From: Ypsolopha sequella
Taxonomy: Eukaryota; Arthropoda; Insecta; Lepidoptera; Ypsolophidae
Length of the DNA stretch: 64,000 nt
NCBI GenBank assembly: GCA_934047225.1
Contig: OW203991.1
Coordinates: forward strand, 3,844,001 to 3,908,000
Direction of reading: 5' to 3'
Part shown: positions 43,076 to 53,516 of the stretch, piece after piece
How the letters are laid out: each line of letters opens with the position of its first letter
Numbering within the stretch: the first letter of the stretch is position 1
Made by a program: the position numbers and the translations under genes
Notes under the pieces: generated by a model
Told to the model about the DNA's origin: nothing
What the model saw: only the letters and a program-made list of their open reading frames with translations
Database searches by the model: none

Positions 43076-45454
43076 TTCCGCTAATGTACATACTTTCCCC
43101 AAAGACAAATTTTATCAACATGAGCAGTGAGCAAAAATGCGTGAGCATGATGTGGGTGGGGGTTTTCCAGTACTTTTGTGAAAGTAACCCCGGGTTGGAT
43201 TTCGTAGTATAATTATACTATTTGTACCATATTTTCATGACATGATAGTATCGTATTGGAACTAAAATATAACGTAAAAATACCATAATTTTATCTTCAT
43301 GCCGGCCGACTTGTTTTATTGGTTAAAACGTTTTGCTTTTTAACATTTACCTTACAATATAGGGAAGTTCTGTGCGTTATGAATATTGTATTTTTTTTTT
43401 TAATTTCACTAACAAATAGGCTATTTTATTAAATTATGAATATCTTTAGAAATTTTTAAAAAAAATTCAGTAACCGATATGCTATTTTTATTTCAATTCA
43501 AAACAAAAATCAACGAAAAACGAAACGTAGTATAATTTTAGCCAAGTGGTATATTTTTAATTCCCATAGACAATAATTTTCCGAGGGTCTGAATCCAACC
43601 CTGCAGTTACCGCGCGTGATGTAAAGGAATTCCTGAATGGTGCAACGTTGTCTGCGTCACGTAGTCAACGTCCGAATTCGGTAAAGAGGGGGCCAGATGC
43701 CGTACTCATGTGACTCGGATCACGTTTGAATTTGGGCCGAGTGGTTCTGGAAGCTTTTCGATTGATGAATATTTGTATTATATTGGGCAAGACATGTGAC
43801 GATGAAATGTTGTGTAACGATTTCAAAAAACAGCTCCGCTTCCTCTAGTGTTAGAAAAAAAGAAAAATGCCAGTGATTTTATTGCTCACTGATTTGATTA
43901 CTATAGTTATTAAATATAATCCACTCGATAGCAAAATTGATAATAAAATCGCAATCTAAGTTCCTATCAGTAGATTGCATCATTATGTGATAGTTTACGG
44001 TTTGAAGTTGTACAATTCTGATGGCGCATGCTTGTTGCCGACAATCCTGTGGTTCTATCTCTTCTGAGTCAGTTTCTATTCAGTGATCCGCGATTCAACT
44101 ACATAGGAATTATTCTTGGGATATTTTTTTGTATCTAGTTCATATTACTTTAATTAGGATTCACAAATTGAAATTTGTTTCGAAGAATTGATTCATTTGT
44201 GACCGATTTCTGGTTTCGGTAAGTTTTTTATATAATCTGATATTTTATACTTTTTTACACGAATTTCGTAGTCTTCATATAAAAGCACGTATAAGACTAA
44301 GTGCAAATATTGTGTAATTTCTATATCTACTAATCCAAACCGCGTCACCTATTCAATAGTAACAAAACCCTACATTGGGCCATTGTTTAGAATTACGTGG
44401 CTAGAACAGAGTATAGAGTGAAAACCAAAAAAGAAGTCCCGCAGTTTAAGGAGTTTTCGTGTTTATTCTTTTACATTTAGTTCTTTGACTGGGCACCTAT
44501 TTTGTGGCGTTTACTATAGCCACTATATCAGATGTCTTCCTGGCGCCTGACAGATGATGATGGAGTGTACTGCATTATCTAGTTTTGATATTTGAATTTA
44601 GGTTCCTTCTCTATCAAGTATAGTTTATTTGCAATGAATGTGGTATAAGAGATGTTACAACATTATTTAAAACTAATCAAGGAAGCATTATTTGTTTAAC
44701 ATCGTTATGTTTTTGTTCACAAAAGGGCTAACGTTAAAACGCATATTCAATTTATAAAATATTGACCAAGTTTCCGAAATAAAACAACGAGGTAGTGGAA
44801 ATAAGTTTGCGAAATTTTATTATTTGCTTTTAATTTAATCCGTGGGAAATGGTTAAAAAACATGGTTTAGCTGCATTAACACGTGACGGGGATTACCTTT
44901 ATCTCAGGAGTTTTTGTGATGTCAATTTTGATAAATTCACAAGTCAGAAAAGAATTTACGTCATAAGTATTGGCGTTTACTCCACACGACCTTGCAACAT
45001 CAAATAATAAATTACCTGAATCTCACATAAAATGTTTTGTTCTTGACGCTTCACGAGCTTGGTTTGTTATCCATGAAACTTTCTAAGAGACTCATAATTC
45101 ATGTATTTTAACGTCATTTTGTTAGACATCTCGCTCAGATAGGTGATCCATTAGACGTGGTTTTCAATTTCACACTGAAAATTCTTCTTTGTATTTTTAG
45201 TTTAGAGAGTTTCGCAACAGTTTCGAAGAAGTTCTTATTTTGGTTCTGCTATATTTAAGCAACAAGTAATTCGTGTTTGTACCACTAAGTAAACAAATTT
45301 TATTCGGAATCACGGCGAAAAATAAAAATATATTTATAAAAAGCTTTTAAATTTTGCAGTTGCTTTTTCTTTAAGTATCAAAACCATTTGTCACTTTCAA
45401 GTTCTATTTCCTTTCGACAGGTTTCTATTTTCAAATTTAGAAGTTCTTAATGAT
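43076..45454. other. Non-coding, unique-looking AT-rich stretch
   Basis: No repeat, gene or domain is recognised over about 2.4 kb. It may be intron or intergenic DNA upstream of sima. Confidence 0.4.
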
Positions 45455-45952
45455 TTAAGTCGTATAACCACGCTAAATAAGCAACTCGATGTGTGTCGGT
45501 ACAAATATCAACGGAAACGACATTGAAATAATGTTCATTTCAGCGTGCCTTGAAAAGTGGCTGTTAGGACGACAACCACTGCGTTTCCGGCTAGCGCAAA
45601 ATAGGAGAAAATAATACTTTTCACATGGATGCCATGAACGGAAAAAAAATTTTAACTTGAATTTTTTAGATCTCAAAGTCTCCTATAATTTGGTGAAATA
45701 ATAATTAAAATCGCTTTAGGCGTTTGGAAGGAGTAAGAGAATTCTTGTGTTAATAATGTGAAACTTTCGGTGACTTTCGATTTTTTTTGTCAAAACTTAC
45801 AATAGAAAAACAGTTTTTGAAACTTGAAATTTATTTTTGACTCTATAAAGCCTATCATATATTTTTTATGAAAGTTTTTGGACCACCCGTGTGGGAGGAG
45901 TAGGCCTTCAAAGACAGGTCCAAATTGCAGTTGGCGTATCCATTCGCCTTAA
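45455..45952 (-). mobile_element. TTAA-flanked MITE family G, copy 2
   Basis: 498 bp, the reverse complement of 38519-39013 with scattered differences. It lies between TTAA at 45455 and TTAA at 45949. Confidence 0.85.
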
Positions 45953-46217
45953 AAGGATCTTCAAAGGGCGACATCACAATTGTTTTACTAAGGCTTCTAT
46001 AGAAATACGAGGGTTATAGGAAGATAAGGTCTATAGAATGGTTATGATTTATTGTTCCTTGTCAACTAAATAGTTTCGTCAGTTGATTGATGGACAGTGT
46101 TATTGTCCAGCAAATAGAAGATTATTAAGGCAATTAAGAATCCAGATCGCTCATTGATTGATGGCCGTACATATTTTTACAATCCATGCCACATACGAGC
46201 ACCTATTATAGTATATA

Positions 46218-46397
46218 CAATGTATAACAGAAAGGTGTAACCATATTTGAAGAGCTTATCTGCCCTTCCATACATTTCGGCCAAAGCATCGCATTTTTTT
46301 ATGAAACAGTTGAATTTTTTTTTCGAGATACAGGGTTTGTTCTATACCATTGACTGAATAAGCTCTTCAAATATGGTTACCTTTCTGTTACACGTTG
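46218..46397. mobile_element. TA-flanked MITE family H, internally deleted copy
   Basis: CAATGTATAACAGAAAGGTG to CCTTTCTGTTACACGTTG, bounded by TA. The centre is shorter than in 42040-42300. Confidence 0.83.
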
Positions 46398-46546
46398 TAT
46401 ATGGTGGAATTTAATCAACCACCAGAATTCATACTGAGACTCGGTTAGTCAGGTCAGGGACAATGTTTACTGACACTTCAGGTAAAATTCGAAAACAAAT
46501 TGTTTCGTTCTGTCCCGTACTTGTATTTGTATTTGAAATATTGTAT

Positions 46547-46747
46547 TATATATCTTTAAATATATACAATAAATAAAAGAAAATTATAACTTGAAATATA
46601 TTTCGGCCCTTAGTGGGCCGTCATCAGTCAAGTATTATTGAATTTATTATTAATTATTGAATACTTGACTGATGACGGCCCACTAAGGGCCGAAATATAT
46701 TTCAAGTTATAATTTTCTTTTATGTATTGTATATATTTAAAGATATA
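46547..46747. mobile_element. Near-perfect long inverted repeat with hammerhead-like cores
   Basis: Arms 46547-46640 and 46654-46747 are almost exact complements around a 13-bp AT spacer. Each arm, read outward, has CTGATGACGGCCC...GGGCCGAAATATAT. On the + strand, stem-I candidates ACTTGA (46663-46668) and TCAAGT (46702-46707) bracket CTGATGA (46669-46675) and GAAA (46692-46695). Confidence 0.85.
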
Positions 46748-47159
46748 TTGTGTAATTATAAATAAAAAGCTAATTAAGGCATACTATATATTTATTAAAA
46801 TATTGTTTTATTCTTTTTGAACTAGTCTAGTTCGCAATCGAACGAAAACATTTTTTTTTTATGATTTCGAAAGAAAGGATCGTTGAACCTTGTTCCTGTT
46901 CACTTATCAAGTTTCCAGTATGAGTTCGGGCGGTTGATGAAATTTCCCCTTATCTGCCATCCGTCACTTATTCAAAACAAACAAACCAAAAACGTTTTTA
47001 AAGCCAGCATTTTGTCAACAGCACTAACTAGCTGAAATAGCTGCCAATAATGCTATATTTAAATTTATGTGACAGCATATTTTACCAATTTGCCTCTCGC
47101 GAGACGTTATGAAGTAATGATTCGTTACAGCTTCAGTTCGTTGACCTTTAGTGCAAGAC
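46748..47159. other. Non-coding, nothing recognised
   Basis: No supported gene or repeat. Confidence 0.4.
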
Positions 47160-47700
47160 GGTGCAACAGAAATAACTTCGCTTTCATCCCGTCGCGAACT
47201 TGCACAAGCTCTGAAAACTTCAGACGAGTCATTCTCATCTAATTCAATACGGAATGCACTTGGTAACTGAATTGTATCATTATGTTACGACTTATCGCCG
47301 CAGGGAATGCGTATCACGCACGCGATGTGATGCCATGCATCAAGCTATCACACCGCGTGATTTTCAGTTGAACCGAGCCTAAAATGTATCTTGAAACGGT
47401 AGTAATATAGTTACGGCAGCGATAGTAGAATCACGTTGGATATCTGTGTAAAGTATGTAGCGGACTTGTGACGTCATGAGTGCGCTGCCGTCGCCGGCTG
47501 CCGGCCGCTCCGAGTCGCCATTCGCGCCACAGACCCTGCGACGGCAACCGCCTCCTTTACGCAGCCACTGTTTCATCCGATACTAAGCGATCAGCTGTTT
47601 CGCACACCGGCTTTACAATCTGATATCATATTATCTAAGGATACATACAGAATATATTTGGAAAAATAATAGTGTCTTTAACACGCAAAATGGTAAGGAT
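47160..47700 (+). promoter_or_regulatory. Possible promoter and first exon, GC-rich
   Basis: The block 47470-47570 is strongly GC- and CpG-rich (GCCGTCGCCGGCTGCCGGCC) in an AT-rich context, includes GTGACGTCATG (CRE-like), and lies upstream of sima. An ATG at 47690 is followed directly by GTAAGG, a good splice donor, as in first exons holding only a start codon. The phase after ATG (0) does not fit the exon at 51995, so an intermediate exon would be needed. This is inference only. Confidence 0.25.
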
Positions 47701-50700
47701 ATCAGTGATTTGCTGTGATAGTGAGGTGCATAGTGGACGTGTCGATTTACAAGTGCCGTATTTACATCGCGTTTTCCTCGAAGCTGTCAGTTTTGAGCTC
47801 ACATGGAGGTGCTAATGCATCATTAATAGGGCTCATCATGTCCTCATCAGTGCTAATTCGATAAATATACGATGTTTGGTTCCTCAAAACTGGTCTTATG
47901 TAACTTTTCTGTGTTTCTTCGCTACTTTATGGCTATTTTCGTCTGCAATAATTATGTCAATATCAGTAGGTATACACGTAATATTTCAATGTTTACTACG
48001 GTGATGGTAATCTGTGACGGAAAAAGTTATTTAAGGTTATCGTGTTTTGTTATCGTTCGAGTTACCATTAGATTCGCTATACTAAACTGTTCAATTACTA
48101 CTTTAGTACTTTCAATTTGTGTAATAAGTGGGTTTTCTAAACGTGTTGTCGAGTAACATGATTTTTGCTGTGAGCCTGTGAGTGGTTTTGCTCCAGCATT
48201 GTTGGACAAGTCTTGTTTTGTATGTTCAAATTTAGTGTCATCCATCAATGATAAATACTGTCTTGATTTTCAAATCAGTATCTTTGATCTGTTTCGGTTC
48301 TGTTTGTCAGCCCTCAGCGCTACACAAACAGTGTGATCCACTAAAATTAGCGATACTGCTCCCCCCTACTGCAGCCCGCTTACATAACCACGCCACCGCG
48401 GCCTTGACTCCCGCGCAGCCGCCGCCGTCGCCGGTCGCGCAGCCATTGGCTGGATCTTCCACTGTCTGTTTGCTTCGATCCAATCCAATGATGATTTATT
48501 GTATTCAGCAATGTTAAATTAAACTTCACAATACGACACGTGCATGTATGTCTTCATTGAACATTATTTGCTCGAATACAATAGCCTCAATACAAAAACG
48601 AGTTTAATAATAAATTTTTAAAAATCCAACCGGTCATGTAAATTTTGAGGCAACGACTTAGATTTGAATTAAGTAATATAAATAGTTAAACTTAATGCAA
48701 TGGTAATCGTATGTGGCTTCCATTGACGTAGCAGTCCTGTAGTTTTCGATTTGAATTCGACTGTTGTTAACCAATTTAAAATTGAAATTTCTTACCTTCA
48801 TCGTTAGTCGGCTTCTTGACTGGTTGTACTGAGTTACACATGTGCTGTAAAATCTAATCTTATTGGCCTTCAAAGGAATTCACAAATATTTATCAACCGA
48901 TAAGGCAACGTCTGCTTATAGACTGGTAGTGATATAAATTTACATAATTAATTAATTATTTAAAAACGGATAGACTCATGAATTATCTCGCGGTACGCGA
49001 CATGTTCTTATCGTTTTCAAGCGAGCGAGTGTTGCTCGGGAAGAAGGACGAATTCGGAAAGAATGTTCATGTAAATAAATTAATAATGAATCCAACTTGC
49101 AGTAGTTCCAAAGATAAATTTACAACAAAATCTCATTAAAATGACACTTTTCTTTTCGTACCAAACCTGAATATCGTACTATATCTACCTATAGTTAATC
49201 TGATTGACATTTTTATCATACCATTCTGTTTTTCATCATATTCCCCAGTTATAGCTATTGGTGCTTCATCATAATTGGTGAGTATCTGAACAGTTTCTGT
49301 AGGTGCCAATATTTGCACCATCATTTACACTTCATTCATAATTATCATTGTTATCGCGTCTTTATCTCTACGTGCTAGTTTCAAAGGAAAATTTTCATTT
49401 AGATTCTCTTCTGTGCTTCTAAATGCACTGACGACGAGATTATATCCCACGCCATTGTTAGCTCAGTCTCAATCAATATGGATTAAACACTGATTAACTG
49501 TATAATAGAGTATCCGTTATGTTTCTCTCGTAAACAAAGTTACAACGCAATAGATCACATGGAGATATTGCACATGAGTTTATTGGCAATAGTTGATTCT
49601 TCCTCATATTTGAATAGCGTTACGACGCGACGGTAGCTGCACCTATACAGACCCCATGTGACCAATGATCATAAGTCGATCGATACGAGCAACAAATTGT
49701 TTCCCCAATTTTGTAAACAGCATCCCAATGATTGAGGGAATCCCAAACTCTCGTAGAAAAGAGATTTAGGGTGTATCGTTACGTAATGTAAACAAATTGC
49801 TCGACTCAGACCATCGAATTGCGTTGCCCATTCAACAACGGTATCACGGCCAAGGTCGCCCGTCGACTCTGCGACCAGCTGCTTGCGTTATTAGGGCTTA
49901 TATTATACTGTCTATCATGGAGGTTTCTTTTTACTATTTCTACTTTTATCTAACAGTTTTTCTCGTAAGATAAGTTATTGAAATGTGCCCCGAGAATTTC
50001 GTTTCTGCGTCGTTGAAATTCAGTGTGTGTGACTCAACAAGTCACCACACAAATGATTGATAGCCTGAACATTTTTATGTCCTCAGAGTTGCCTCAGAAG
50101 CTCAGACGTTTTGCTATCCATCTTTGAGAGTCGTTATCAGCCGGATAACAGCGGGACCATAACACAACGTTTTTTAGGCTCATGCATTTCGGGGAACTTT
50201 AATCGATTGTTGCGCGCGCATCTACTTTCACTGCTTTTCTAGTGAATGGCCACCTTCTTCAAGCGTGGTACACTCCGGGAGGGTTGAACTTTCGGCAAGG
50301 CCGTCTTCTCTTTTCCTCACGTACTATTCGGGGATCTTTCATTTCGTATTATTGAATTCATTTTTTGCGTAAGTGCAATGTATGAAGGGGTGTGTTCCTC
50401 ACGATTGATAGCTACGGGATGACTCGTATTTTTTGAAGTTACGTCGCAAAAACAAGAGGCTAGACTGAAGACCAAACTACTTTGTGTTTTTGTTTGTTTA
50501 GCTACTTGACATTTTTTTACATAGGATTTACTTTGCTGCGAATCGTGGTTGTCGTTGATATGTATTTGGGCACAGTAGTCTCGTTTTATCATAAATGGCA
50601 TTGATTTAGCAAATCCAAATTCGTATATTTATGAGACAATGTCGCGCCAGTTTGTAGTTTTCCACTGAGAAGACTAATTTATTTTATCTATACGGTGTAT

Positions 50701-51994
50701 GAAAACTTGACCATATAGATAAAAGATGTCAGAGTTAACATTAATTTTGTTAAACTTTTCTCTTTATCTTAGGATCATTGACGCAAATGTCTCCCAGGAA
50801 CGCCCAGCTTGGTCTTCGGGTTATCTGTGGACTTACATTGATTGTCAATAATCTATGCAGTTCATCTAGTTTATGTCAATGCAGTGTTATCATTATCAGC
50901 TATTGCTGAACATCCATCAGATTGGCGCCAGTATTTCTAGCGAGCACTCGTATCTCAATTCCTCATAAATTTTCTGAAATTATAATCGTCTAAATTACTT
51001 AGTAAACGTTTAGAAGAAAAATAAACGTGTGGTATTACCGTTTTTATAAATAGTATTTATTGCAGTGCAATTTAGTATTTAGCAGCTAATTTTGAGTAAT
51101 ATCTTAATTTGACGAAATATAATTAAAACATAACGTTTTTTTTTTTCTTAGAAATTAGTTAAAACGTGAGTATAAAAATATCATATTCATCTTTAATAAC
51201 AACTAGGGATAAAAATATTCTTACTTTTTTTTTTTTTTTTTATTTATTTATTCATAATTTTACACAATTTTATTATATGGTGAATAGTATCAATAAACTC
51301 ACATGAGTTTGTCCTGATACTACAATTCGTGAATACTCATATTCGTGCATGAGATATGCCCACAAAAGTAGAAACAAATAAATACTGATACTGATAGCTA
51401 CCTGCATACATATTATAATTTTACAATAGATGACGAGAGAAATTGTTTGTCGAACGGCTGCTACTACAATGTTACAATAGTTGTTACAAAAATAAGTAAA
51501 GGCAAATTAATAAATTTAGTCGATTTTCAAACTCAAGTTAATAGTACAAGACCTTGTAAAGTTTATTTGTCAGTCAAATGTATTTGCTCACATAAGGATT
51601 TGCTTTTCTGATCATAAGTATTATGTCGCGATTCTCTTTTGGTATCTTTTGCTATTACTGGTTGTATCTGGTCTGTATTAGTATGAAGTTCTTCAATTCA
51701 ATGCTTCATGCTACTACATATTTGGAAAATCCTGCAATGACCACAAGAAATATTATCCAGACTTGGAGCAAATTAACGTCCGCCCGCGTTTAGAATAGCT
51801 TCATCCAAGAAATCTTCTATAACGCGACCTTGAATATTGTTTAGTTATTTACATAGCCATACACGTTAGACGCATAACACTATTGTTATCATACCCATTT
51901 TTATATCAGTGACTAAAACGCCACTTATGAATCAGGCGGTAGACCACAATATTCCCCAAAAGTGCGAGTTAGCATGTGTCTCTTTTGTTCACAG
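47701..51994. other. Non-coding, probably intron or upstream region of sima
   Basis: No recognisable exon. A second GC-rich island at 48395-48460 (CCGCCGTCGCCGGTCGCGC, with ATTGG) could be regulatory. A T17 tract and AT-rich retroelement-tail-like DNA lie at 51225-51420. The 3' end is a splice acceptor: TCTTTTGTTCACAG, ending at 51994. Confidence 0.4.
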
Positions 51995-52242
51995 CGGTAT
52001 CGAGTCCAAAGATGAGATCTTCGCTGGACACCAACTGCAGTATGCAGACCTGAAGCCCGAAGTGGCTGTGCCTGCTCCCGCCAAGATCTGTGACAAACCC
52101 ATTGAGATACCAAGCGGTGCCATTGTGGCCATTATCCCACAAGAAGAAGAACGCCCCAGACCAGTCACAGAGTTCATATTTGCGCCTCTCAATAAGGAAA
52201 TGAATAAGGGATATCTTACATTCTCTCAGAACGAGGGTACAA
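51995..52242 (+). CDS. sima: sima exon: end of PAS-B/PAC and linker
   Basis: The exon opens after the acceptor TTTGTTCACAG, with one base completing a codon. It then reads GIESKDEIFAGHQLQYADLK, the conserved end of HIF PAC, followed by a linker with IPQEEERPRPVTEFIFAPL. The donor is ACAA|GTAAGTCC; the last base starts a codon completed in the next exon. A frame continuing left to 51909 is intron. Confidence 0.85.
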
Positions 52243-53516
52243 GTAAGTCCTACCCAGTGGCGTGCACAGAACTTTTTGCTGGAAAAGCAAACAATTGGTT
52301 ACGAACAACAATAAAAAAAATATGAAAAAATTTAAATATCACTTTGAAAAAAGAAATATTTGTATGACGCCAGGGTAGACAGTGTCTACCATAGAGTGAA
52401 AATTTCCTATACAAACAATTTTTTTTCAAAGTGATATTTAAAATTTTTCATATTTTTTTTATTGTTATTCTTGACCAATAGCTTGCTTTTCTAGCAAAAA
52501 GTTCTGTGCACGCCACTGGTCCTACCTGCTTTTAACTTGTGCTGTTAGTGTTGATTTTTAACGAAAAGGTTTCTTAACAAAAGTTTAAAATTTCAGTGTT
52601 GAAAGACGAGCCGGAAGATTTGACGCACTTGGCGCCGACTGCCGGTGACGCCTGCATACCTCTCGAGAACAACGTTTTTGACATGTTTGACGAGTTCATC
52701 TTGAGTGATAACTACAGCAGTCTCCTGGGAGATGACCTGACCCATGGCTCACCAGTCGACTCTCTTGGAGGAGACCCCTTACTTATGTCTTCCCCTGATA
52801 CTCAGGTACTGACTTTTCGATGATTTGTTTGATACCAATTTTGGTATGTTGTCTTGTCTTAGATGTTGCTTAAGTGATCCTTCTTTTCAGGAGACTGACT
52901 CATCATGCGAACAGTCATCATTATTGACAGAAATATCGTTAGATGCCTTTGACAGTGCGAGGTCTGATGACCTGGACTGCGAAAAGTCCCCATTCATACC
53001 GATGACAGATGAACTGCCTCTATTAGAACCGGCAGTGATGTGGGGAGCGCTACCTGAGAATGTCAGCCTGGCGAGGCCGCAACCTTCGGAGCCCCTGACG
53101 TCATCACCGGCACCAGCATTACAGCGCTTACTAGCGGCGCCACCGACAGGCCCGCCACCACAGGATCTCATTACAAATATATACTCCGACCAAGGTAATG
53201 CGACGCTACGATATGAAAAAAAAACTTAGCTATACTTTGGTTTCGGAAAATTAAACCCCAAATATTCATTGCAGGTCTGATTCCAAACAGAAGTATTTCA
53301 TCTTGGGAAACCGGTATCAAAAGGGTGATGAAGCAAGTAGAGGAGCCAAACGCGAAACGAGCGAAACGCAGTCCATCTCCAACACAAGCGTCACCTCAGA
53401 GAACACAGTCTTCGAGTGTCCTCATGAACCTCCTGGTGAGCGGCTGCGACGTGGACGCTGGGTACATCTGCATGGTGCAGTGCAGGCCTCGGCCCAAAGC
53501 GCAAGCCAAGGCCTGA
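51995..53516 (+). CDS. sima: HIF-1 alpha / similar, 3' half of the gene
   Basis: Four exons (51995-52242, 52597-52805, 52891-53194, 53275-53516), all with GT-AG borders and matching phases, give about 333 residues. HIF-1 alpha is the oxygen-regulated bHLH-PAS partner of ARNT/Tango that turns on hypoxia genes in the nucleus. Evidence: the end of PAS-B (SGIESKDEIFAGHQ), a first degradation motif (LTHLAPTAGD), a second (SPFIPMTDELPLL) whose prolines are prolyl-hydroxylase/VHL targets in the family, an NLS-like AKRAKRSPSP, and a CTAD-like VLMNLLVSGCDVDAGYIC. The bHLH and PAS-A exons are not in view. The protein ends at TGA 53514. Confidence 0.9.
52255..52518. mobile_element. hAT foldback MITE in a sima intron
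   Basis: 264 bp, CAGTGGCGTGCACAGAAC to GTTCTGTGCACGCCACTG, with perfect TSD GTCCTACC at 52247-52254 and 52519-52526. The arms pair nearly throughout. Same family as 4730-4988. It starts 12 bp into the intron and, with one TSD copy, makes up 272 of the intron's 354 bp. Confidence 0.93.
52597..52805 (+). CDS. sima: sima exon: N-terminal degradation motif
   Basis: Acceptor AAAATTTCAG. The exon encodes LKDEPEDLTHLAPTAGDACI, with LxxLAP as in the first HIF prolyl-hydroxylation site, then an acidic Ser-rich region (FDEFILSDNYSSLLGDDL). It ends ACTCAG|GTACTG on a codon boundary. Confidence 0.88.
52891..53194 (+). CDS. sima: sima exon: C-terminal degradation motif
   Basis: Acceptor CTTCTTTTCAG. The exon encodes ETDSSCEQSSLLTEISLDAF, then DDLDCEKSPFIPMTDELPLL. 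The Pro before F-I-P-M aligns with the second HIF hydroxylation site, but the preceding residues are K-S, not L-A. A Pro-rich segment follows. Donor CCAAG|GTAATG. Confidence 0.88.
53275..53516 (+). CDS. sima: sima terminal exon: NLS-like and CTAD-like tail
   Basis: Acceptor ATTCATTGCAG. The exon encodes WETGIKRVMKQVEEPNAKRA with a basic cluster, then SSVLMNLLVSGCDVDAGYIC, MVQCRPRPKAQAKA and TGA. The C-D-V-D-A segment aligns with C-E-V-N-A of the vertebrate CTAD, where the Asn is the FIH hydroxylation target. The codon here is GAC (Asp). Confidence 0.85.

Noticed and set aside
47872..48517. Open frames of 89-94 codons near the GC-rich islands
   Set aside because: No domain, no splice or conservation evidence, and composition fits non-coding DNA.
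1..51908. Possible bHLH and PAS-A exons of sima
   Set aside because: I looked for basic-helix-loop-helix and PAS wording on the + strand and saw none. Short exons could be missed, but none can be supported.
51909..51994. Open frame extending left of the first sima exon
   Set aside because: The HIF-like sequence starts only after the TTTGTTCACAG acceptor; upstream residues do not resemble PAS-B, so this part is intron.
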